Positions 6,061 through 9,427 of a stretch of 9,427 bases of DNA are shown here, one piece after another. The translations under genes were made by a program, and so were the position numbers. Below the pieces are notes generated by a model. It worked only from the letters and a program-made list of their open reading frames with translations, did no database searches and was not told the origin of the DNA. How positions within the stretch are numbered: position 1 is the first letter of the stretch; every line of letters starts with the position of its first letter. Origin of the DNA: DASXTK01 sp036505485 (GTDB lineage Bacteria > Actinomycetota > Acidimicrobiia > Acidimicrobiales > VFJN01); NCBI GenBank assembly GCA_036505485.1, contig DASXTK010000224.1:1-9427 (forward strand). The letters run 5' to 3'.

Positions 6061-6066
6061 TAGGTT
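6061..6066 (+). promoter_or_regulatory. Putative -10 box, leaderless start
   Basis: TAGGTT fits TANNNT and ends 8 nt before the ATG at 6075. There is no Shine-Dalgarno sequence in between. This supports the ATG at 6075 over the TTG at 6066, which overlaps the box. Confidence 0.4.
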
Positions 6067-6074
6067 TGGGCTCG

Positions 6075-6590
6075 ATGGGCCTGATTCCGGTGCTGACCTT
6101 GTTTTTCACCGTGGCCGCGTTCTGGTGGGTGTTTCTGCGACGGGGAACCCTCACCACCGCAGCTCCTGACACGTACGCCACTCCGCCCGGTCCGACTCTG
6201 CGGTTGCGTTTCCCGTTCGTGCTGCTGAACACCGGGGCTGTGCCGATCGTCGTGGCCGACCTGCGGCTGATCGTCGACGGCGCCCACGAGTTCCACTGGT
6301 CCAGCGTGCGCAAGAAGGTCTCACCGTCGATGGACGACTTCATCGACGCTGCGGCGCCGTTCGCGGTGCGGGGCCGCGACGCGGTGCAGATGTTCGTGGA
6401 GTTCGGACAGGTGCCACCGGAGTGGCGGCCCGATCCGGGCGAGGTCTACACGATCCGGCTCGAGGCCAAGGACGACCATGGCCGGTGGCGGACGGTGATC
6501 GACTTCGACTGGTGGGCGCCGGTACGTCCCGACCTGATGACCGCCACCGTGGCCCACCGCAACGCCTCCTCCGGCGGCCCCCTGCTCTAG
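6075..6590 (+). CDS. Membrane-anchored protein with beta-rich domain, unknown function
   Basis: Hypothetical protein of 171 residues that I cannot assign to a named family. One hydrophobic helix at about 4-21 (IPVLTLFFTVAAFWWVF) is followed by basic RR, suggesting a single N-terminal anchor with the rest in the cytoplasm by the positive-inside rule. The remainder reads as alternating strands: LRLRFPFVLLNTG, PIVVADLRLIVDG, DAVQMFVEFG, VYTIRLEAKDDHGRW, TVIDFDWW. This pattern suggests a beta-sandwich. The motif NTGAVPIVVADLRL resembles Ig-like or CARDB-type domains, but that is only an impression. The ATG is chosen because a -10-like box ends 8 nt before it; TTG at 6066 would add three residues. 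It is transcribed away from the RTX operon and ends four bases before a strong hairpin. Confidence 0.7.
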   Translation: MGLIPVLTLFFTVAAFWWVFLRRGTLTTAAPDTYATPPGPTLRLRFPFVLLNTGAVPIVVADLRLIVDGAHEFHWSSVRKKVSPSMDDFIDAAAPFAVRGRDAVQMFVEFGQVPPEWRPDPGEVYTIRLEAKDDHGRWRTVIDFDWWAPVRPDLMTATVAHRNASSGGPLL

Positions 6591-6593
6591 AGC

Positions 6594-6668
6594 CGCCCCC
6601 TTCGTTCTGTGACCTGCATGCCGCGCCCAGGCGCGGCATGCAGGTCACAGAACGGTTGGTGGGGGGCG
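6594..6668. terminator. Strong hairpin between convergent genes, probable two-way terminator
   Basis: A perfect 25-bp inverted repeat (6603-6627 with 6630-6654) with only two bases between the arms, plus an outer 7-bp arm CGCCCCC (6594-6600) with GGGGGCG (6662-6668). It fills the gap between the plus-strand stop at 6590 and the minus-strand stop at 6671. There is no T-tract, which is common for actinobacterial terminator-like hairpins. Bidirectional termination is inferred from placement. The length and perfection are unusual, so a dispersed palindromic repeat is an alternative. Confidence 0.7.
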
Positions 6669-6670
6669 CG

Positions 6671-7174
6671 CTAGGCGCGGACGTCGTCGAGGACGTACTC
6701 CGCGCCCTTGAGGTGGGTGACGCCGGCGTCGACGGCGCTGCGCAGCAGGTCGAGGGCGCTGACCCGGCGGCCGGATCCGTCGTCGAGCAGGCCGATCCGG
6801 TCCCAGTCCCCGGCCGGAACGTGCTCGGCCCGATCGGCGACTTCGTTGGCCACGAGCCCCAGCTCGGCGATGCGTTCGTGCACCGTGCCGGTGGGGGTCC
6901 CGGGCCGGGGCCGCAGCACCGGGTCGACCTGGGTGGGGTCGAGCAGCGGGGTGTCGCTGGTCAGCACCCCGTCCAGGGCCCGGCCGGCGGCCGAGATGGC
7001 CCAGGCCGCGGCCACGATGTGCTCCAGAGCGGACCAGCCGTTGCCGGCGGGGCGGAGGGCGATGTCGTCCGGGGACTCGTTGTCACCCAGTCCGGCGAAG
7101 AGCCCGCGGTAGCGCCGCTCCAACCCCCGCAAGGCCACAACCGCATCGGATGGCGCCAGCTTCGACAGATCCAT
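6671..7174 (-). CDS. DinB-like four-helix protein
   Basis: Protein of 167 residues, mostly helical, resembling the DinB/mycothiol-dependent maleylpyruvate isomerase superfamily. The segment RPAGNGWSALEHIVAAAW (about 41-58) matches the typical signature in which the histidine of ExH (here H52) is a metal ligand. H154 in the C-terminal helix (GVTHLKGAEYVLDDV) suits a second ligand. The usual HxxxH pair near the end is not clear, so metal binding may be weak or altered. Members are thiol-dependent transferases or damage-induced proteins, and most are uncharacterised. The ATG at 7174 is the natural start. It is divergent from the peroxidase gene across 91 bp, so the two may share control, perhaps in thiol metabolism (inference). 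The family call is moderately secure and the function is not. Confidence 0.65.
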   Translation of the reverse strand: MDLSKLAPSDAVVALRGLERRYRGLFAGLGDNESPDDIALRPAGNGWSALEHIVAAAWAISAAGRALDGVLTSDTPLLDPTQVDPVLRPRPGTPTGTVHERIAELGLVANEVADRAEHVPAGDWDRIGLLDDGSGRRVSALDLLRSAVDAGVTHLKGAEYVLDDVRA

Positions 7175-7252
7175 GGCGGATTTCTAGTGCTCGCGTCGGG
7201 TCGGGACAGATTCAGTCTCGTGCGCAGGGCTTCCAGTCGGGATCTGCCCCGC

Positions 7253-7258
7253 TAGCGT
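7253..7258 (+). promoter_or_regulatory. Putative -10 box of peroxidase gene (leaderless)
   Basis: TAGCGT ends 7 nt before the ATG at 7266, the spacing expected for a leaderless actinobacterial transcript. It argues for ATG 7266 rather than the in-frame GTG at 7257, which overlaps the box. A weak -35 candidate, TTCCAG, lies at 7231-7236. Confidence 0.45.
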
Positions 7259-7265
7259 GCCGCCC

Positions 7266-7763
7266 ATGCCCGAGCAGTCCCTGTACGACACCGCCATTCA
7301 CCGGCTCGACGGTCAGCCCGCCGATCTGCACGAGTACGAGAACGAGGCCGTCCTCGTGGTCAACGTGGCCTCGAAGTGTGGCCTGACGCCGCAGTACGAA
7401 GGTCTCGAGGAGCTGCAGGAGCGCTACCAGGCCCGCGGCTTCACCGTTCTGGGGATCCCCTGCAACCAGTTCATGGGTCAGGAGCCGGGCACGCCCGACG
7501 AGATCGCCACGTTCTGCAGCACGACCTACGGCGTCACCTTCCCGCTCACCGAGAAGGTCGAGGTCAACGGGGACGACCGCCATCCGCTCTACTCCGAGCT
7601 GGTGGAGACGCCCGACCCCGACGGCTACACCGGTGACATCCGCTGGAACTTCGAGAAGTTCCTCGTCGCTCCCGGCGGCAAGATCGTGGCCCGGTTCGCC
7701 CCGCCGATCGAGCCCCTGTCGGCCCAGGTCACCGAGGCGGTCGAGGCTGCGCTACCCCGGTAG
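7266..7763 (+). CDS. Glutathione-peroxidase-family thiol peroxidase
   Basis: Thioredoxin-fold peroxidase of 165 residues, the normal length for bacterial members, reducing hydrogen peroxide and organic hydroperoxides in the cytoplasm. The catalytic set is complete: C38 in NVASKCGLTPQY, Q72 in CNQFMGQEP, and W127 and N128 in RWNFEKFL. The peroxidatic residue is an ordinary cysteine (TGT), not selenocysteine. C84 in ATFCSTTYGVTFP sits where thioredoxin-dependent members carry the resolving cysteine, so an intramolecular C38-C84 disulfide recycled by thioredoxin is likely, despite the family name. C66 in IPCNQF is a common extra. No signal peptide is seen. The start at ATG 7266 is favoured over GTG 7257 by the promoter spacing. 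Its stop lies five bases from the stop of the convergent EF-G2-like gene. Confidence 0.95.
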   Translation: MPEQSLYDTAIHRLDGQPADLHEYENEAVLVVNVASKCGLTPQYEGLEELQERYQARGFTVLGIPCNQFMGQEPGTPDEIATFCSTTYGVTFPLTEKVEVNGDDRHPLYSELVETPDPDGYTGDIRWNFEKFLVAPGGKIVARFAPPIEPLSAQVTEAVEAALPR

Positions 7764-7768
7764 GTCGT

Positions 7769-9427
7769 TCAGTCCGGGTGGTGGACGTCGCGCTTGACGC
7801 CATCGACGAGATGGGTCGGGAGCACGTCGTAGTGATCGTGCTCGGCCCGGAACCGTCCCCGACCTCCGGTGAGCGACCGTAGGTCGATGGCATAGCGCTG
7901 GATCTCCGAGGTAGGCACCAGTGCCACGATCGTGCTCTCGCCGGTGCCGTCGGCCTCGGTGCCCTGCATCCGTCCTCGGCGTGAGTTGAGGTCGCCCATC
8001 ACGTCGCCTTGCTGGGTCACCGGAACCGTGACCTCCAGCCGGCTGATGGGTTCCAGGATGACCGGCCCGGACTGGGACATGGCGGCCTGGAACGCCAACC
8101 GTCCGGCCACCTTGAACGCCATCTCGGAGCTGTCGACCGAGTGCTCCTTACCGTCGGTCAGCGTGACCTTGATGTCCACCACTGGGTAGCCGAACACCCC
8201 ACCCGACGACATGGTCTCCTCGATGCCCTTCTGCACCGCGGGGATGTAGCTCCGGCTGATCGCACCACCCACGACGTGGTTGGCGAACTCGAAGCCGGTG
8301 CCGCGGGGGAGGGGTTCCAGGTCGATGACGCAGACGCCGAACTGGCCGTGACCACCGGTCTGCTTCTTGTGCTTGCCCTCGACGCCCTTGGCCGCCCCGG
8401 TGACGGTCTCGCGATACGGAACCCGCACGTCCTCGGTGTCGACGCTGGCCCCGAACTTGCGGCCGAGCTTCTCCTGGGTGATCTGCAGGTGGGTCTCACC
8501 CGTACCCCACAGGAGGGTCTGGTGGGTCTCCTCGTTGCGCTCGACCACCAGCGACGGGTCCTCGTCCTGCAGCCGGTGCAGCGCCGGAGCCAGCTTGTCC
8601 TCGTCGGCCTGGGTGCGGGGCACGATGGCGACGGACAGGGTGGGCCGCGGCGCCTCGATGGGCGGGGCCACCACCGGGGTGCCCTTCGGGGCCAGCGTGT
8701 CGCCGGTAGCGGTGGAGCTGAGCTTGGCCACCGCGCCGATGTCGCCGGCCACCAGTTCGGACGTCGGCTCCTGGTCCTTGCCCCGCACCATCAGCAGCCC
8801 GTGCAGCCGCTCGTCGACCCCGCTGCGGGCGTTCACCAGGTGATCGTCGGGGCGGATCGTCCCCGACAGCACCCGGAACAGGCTGATCTGACCCACGTAG
8901 GGATCGGCGATGGTCTTGAACACGAACGCCAAAGGCTTGTCGGAGGATTCGGCCGCAACCTCGACCTCTTGGCCGGCGCCGGTCACGACCGCCGGCCGAT
9001 CGAGCGGGCTGGGCCCGATCTCGACCAGGAAGTCGGCCAGCCGATCGATACCGATCTCCCGGGTGGCCGATCCCACGATCACGGGGAACACGGTGGCCGA
9101 GGCGATGCCGTCGTGGAGGGCGTGCTCGAGCTCGTCGAAGTTGGGGATGTCGCCCTCGAGGTAGCGCTCGAGCAGGTCGTCGTCGCCGACGACGATGCCC
9201 TCGATCAGGCTGTCGTGGGTCCGGTGCTCGAGGTCCTCCATCTCGTCGGGGATGTCGGTCTCCTGCGGGGCGCCGTTGGTGTAGAGGTAGGCCCGATCGG
9301 TGAGCAGGTCGGCGATGCCCTTGAAGCCGTTCTCCTCGCCGATGGGCAGCTCGAGCGGGGCGATGCCGGCGCCGAATCTGTCGCGCAGCTGGTCGAGGGT
9401 GCGCTGGAAGTCGGCTCGCTCCCGGTC
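7769..9427 (-). CDS. Elongation factor G-like protein (EF-G2 type), partial at 5' end
   Basis: Translational GTPase missing its N-terminus because the window ends. The reading frame stays open from 9241 to 9427, adding 62 residues that match EF-G (DREARADFQRTLDQLRDRFG, then PLELPIGEENGFKGIADLL), so the internal ATG at 9241 is not the start. The 552 visible residues cover the end of the G domain, domain II (KPLAFVFKTIADPYVGQIS), domain III (ETHLQITQEKLGRKFG), domain IV (QTGGHGQFGVCVIDLEP, and HSVDSSEMAFKVAGRLAFQ) and domain V (LNSRRGRMQGTE). About 140 residues with the G1-G4 GTP-binding motifs lie outside. No tuf, rpsL or rpsG neighbours it, so it is probably not the main fusA of the str operon. 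The sequence style fits the actinobacterial EF-G2 paralogue, whose role in translation is poorly defined. It is convergent with the peroxidase gene. Confidence 0.92.
   Translation of the reverse strand, partial: DRERADFQRTLDQLRDRFGAGIAPLELPIGEENGFKGIADLLTDRAYLYTNGAPQETDIPDEMEDLEHRTHDSLIEGIVVGDDDLLERYLEGDIPNFDELEHALHDGIASATVFPVIVGSATREIGIDRLADFLVEIGPSPLDRPAVVTGAGQEVEVAAESSDKPLAFVFKTIADPYVGQISLFRVLSGTIRPDDHLVNARSGVDERLHGLLMVRGKDQEPTSELVAGDIGAVAKLSSTATGDTLAPKGTPVVAPPIEAPRPTLSVAIVPRTQADEDKLAPALHRLQDEDPSLVVERNEETHQTLLWGTGETHLQITQEKLGRKFGASVDTEDVRVPYRETVTGAAKGVEGKHKKQTGGHGQFGVCVIDLEPLPRGTGFEFANHVVGGAISRSYIPAVQKGIEETMSSGGVFGYPVVDIKVTLTDGKEHSVDSSEMAFKVAGRLAFQAAMSQSGPVILEPISRLEVTVPVTQQGDVMGDLNSRRGRMQGTEADGTGESTIVALVPTSEIQRYAIDLRSLTGGRGRFRAEHDHYDVLPTHLVDGVKRDVHHPD

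Larger units (their letters stand above)
5566..6074. other. Long intergenic region upstream of the RTX operon
   Basis: About 500 bp separates the RTX operon from the next, divergent gene. Beyond the RTX leader it contains a stretch of about 50% GC at 5681-5760 (40 of 80 by my count), much lower than the neighbouring genes. It also contains the right inverted-repeat arm (5821-5854) and a short imperfect direct repeat of sequence near 3225 (at 5986-6013). A small frame from ATG 5842 (73 codons, rich in Gly, Pro and Arg) has no support as a gene. No RNA gene was recognised. Confidence 0.6.

Noticed and set aside
5842..6063. A 73-codon plus-strand frame starting inside the right inverted-repeat arm
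   Set aside because: Its composition (Gly, Pro, Arg, Ser) is that of random GC-rich DNA, and it has no ribosome binding site. The left arm leads into a 36-codon frame that shares only the first few residues.

Overview
The window is GC-rich bacterial DNA with the hallmarks of an actinobacterium. These are a thrS gene followed at once by a HIT-family gene, an EF-G2-like paralogue lying away from any str operon, and TANNNT hexamers placed 7-9 nt before several start codons, as in leaderless transcription. A deep-branching, Acidimicrobiia-like lineage is my best guess from the protein style. It is an inference, not a proof.

Layout from left to right. (1) 1-131: upstream region with an 11-bp inverted repeat and a -10-like box. 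(2) 132-3198: a plus-strand group of thrS (threonyl-tRNA synthetase), a HIT-domain nucleotide hydrolase/transferase overlapping it by one base, and a small two-helix membrane protein 20 bp later. (3) 3199-3597: non-coding, with one arm of a long inverted repeat and possibly a decayed gene fragment. (4) 3598-5565: two minus-strand paralogous genes for secreted RTX-type (hemolysin-type) calcium-binding repeat proteins, 36 bp apart and probably one operon. (5) 5566-6074: about 500 bp with the RTX leader, a stretch of about 50% GC and the second arm of the inverted repeat. (6) 6075-6590: a plus-strand membrane-anchored protein of unknown function. (7) 6594-6668: a very strong hairpin filling the gap between convergent genes. 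(8) 6671-7174, minus: a DinB-like protein. (9) 7266-7763, plus: a glutathione-peroxidase-family thiol peroxidase, divergent from the DinB-like gene. (10) 7769-9427, minus: most of an EF-G2-like translation factor, running off the right edge.

The housekeeping parts (thrS, HIT, peroxidase, EF-G2-like) are ordinary. The accessory part is 3297-5854: two tandem RTX genes bounded by a 34-bp inverted repeat (33 of 34 identical, 26 bp in a row perfect), with no recognisable transposase or secretion genes. These RTX genes start after recognisable Shine-Dalgarno sequences, whereas four other genes in the window look leaderless. This is the stretch that most deserves a second look. I see no evidence for a defence system, CRISPR array, tRNA, rRNA or complete insertion sequence.
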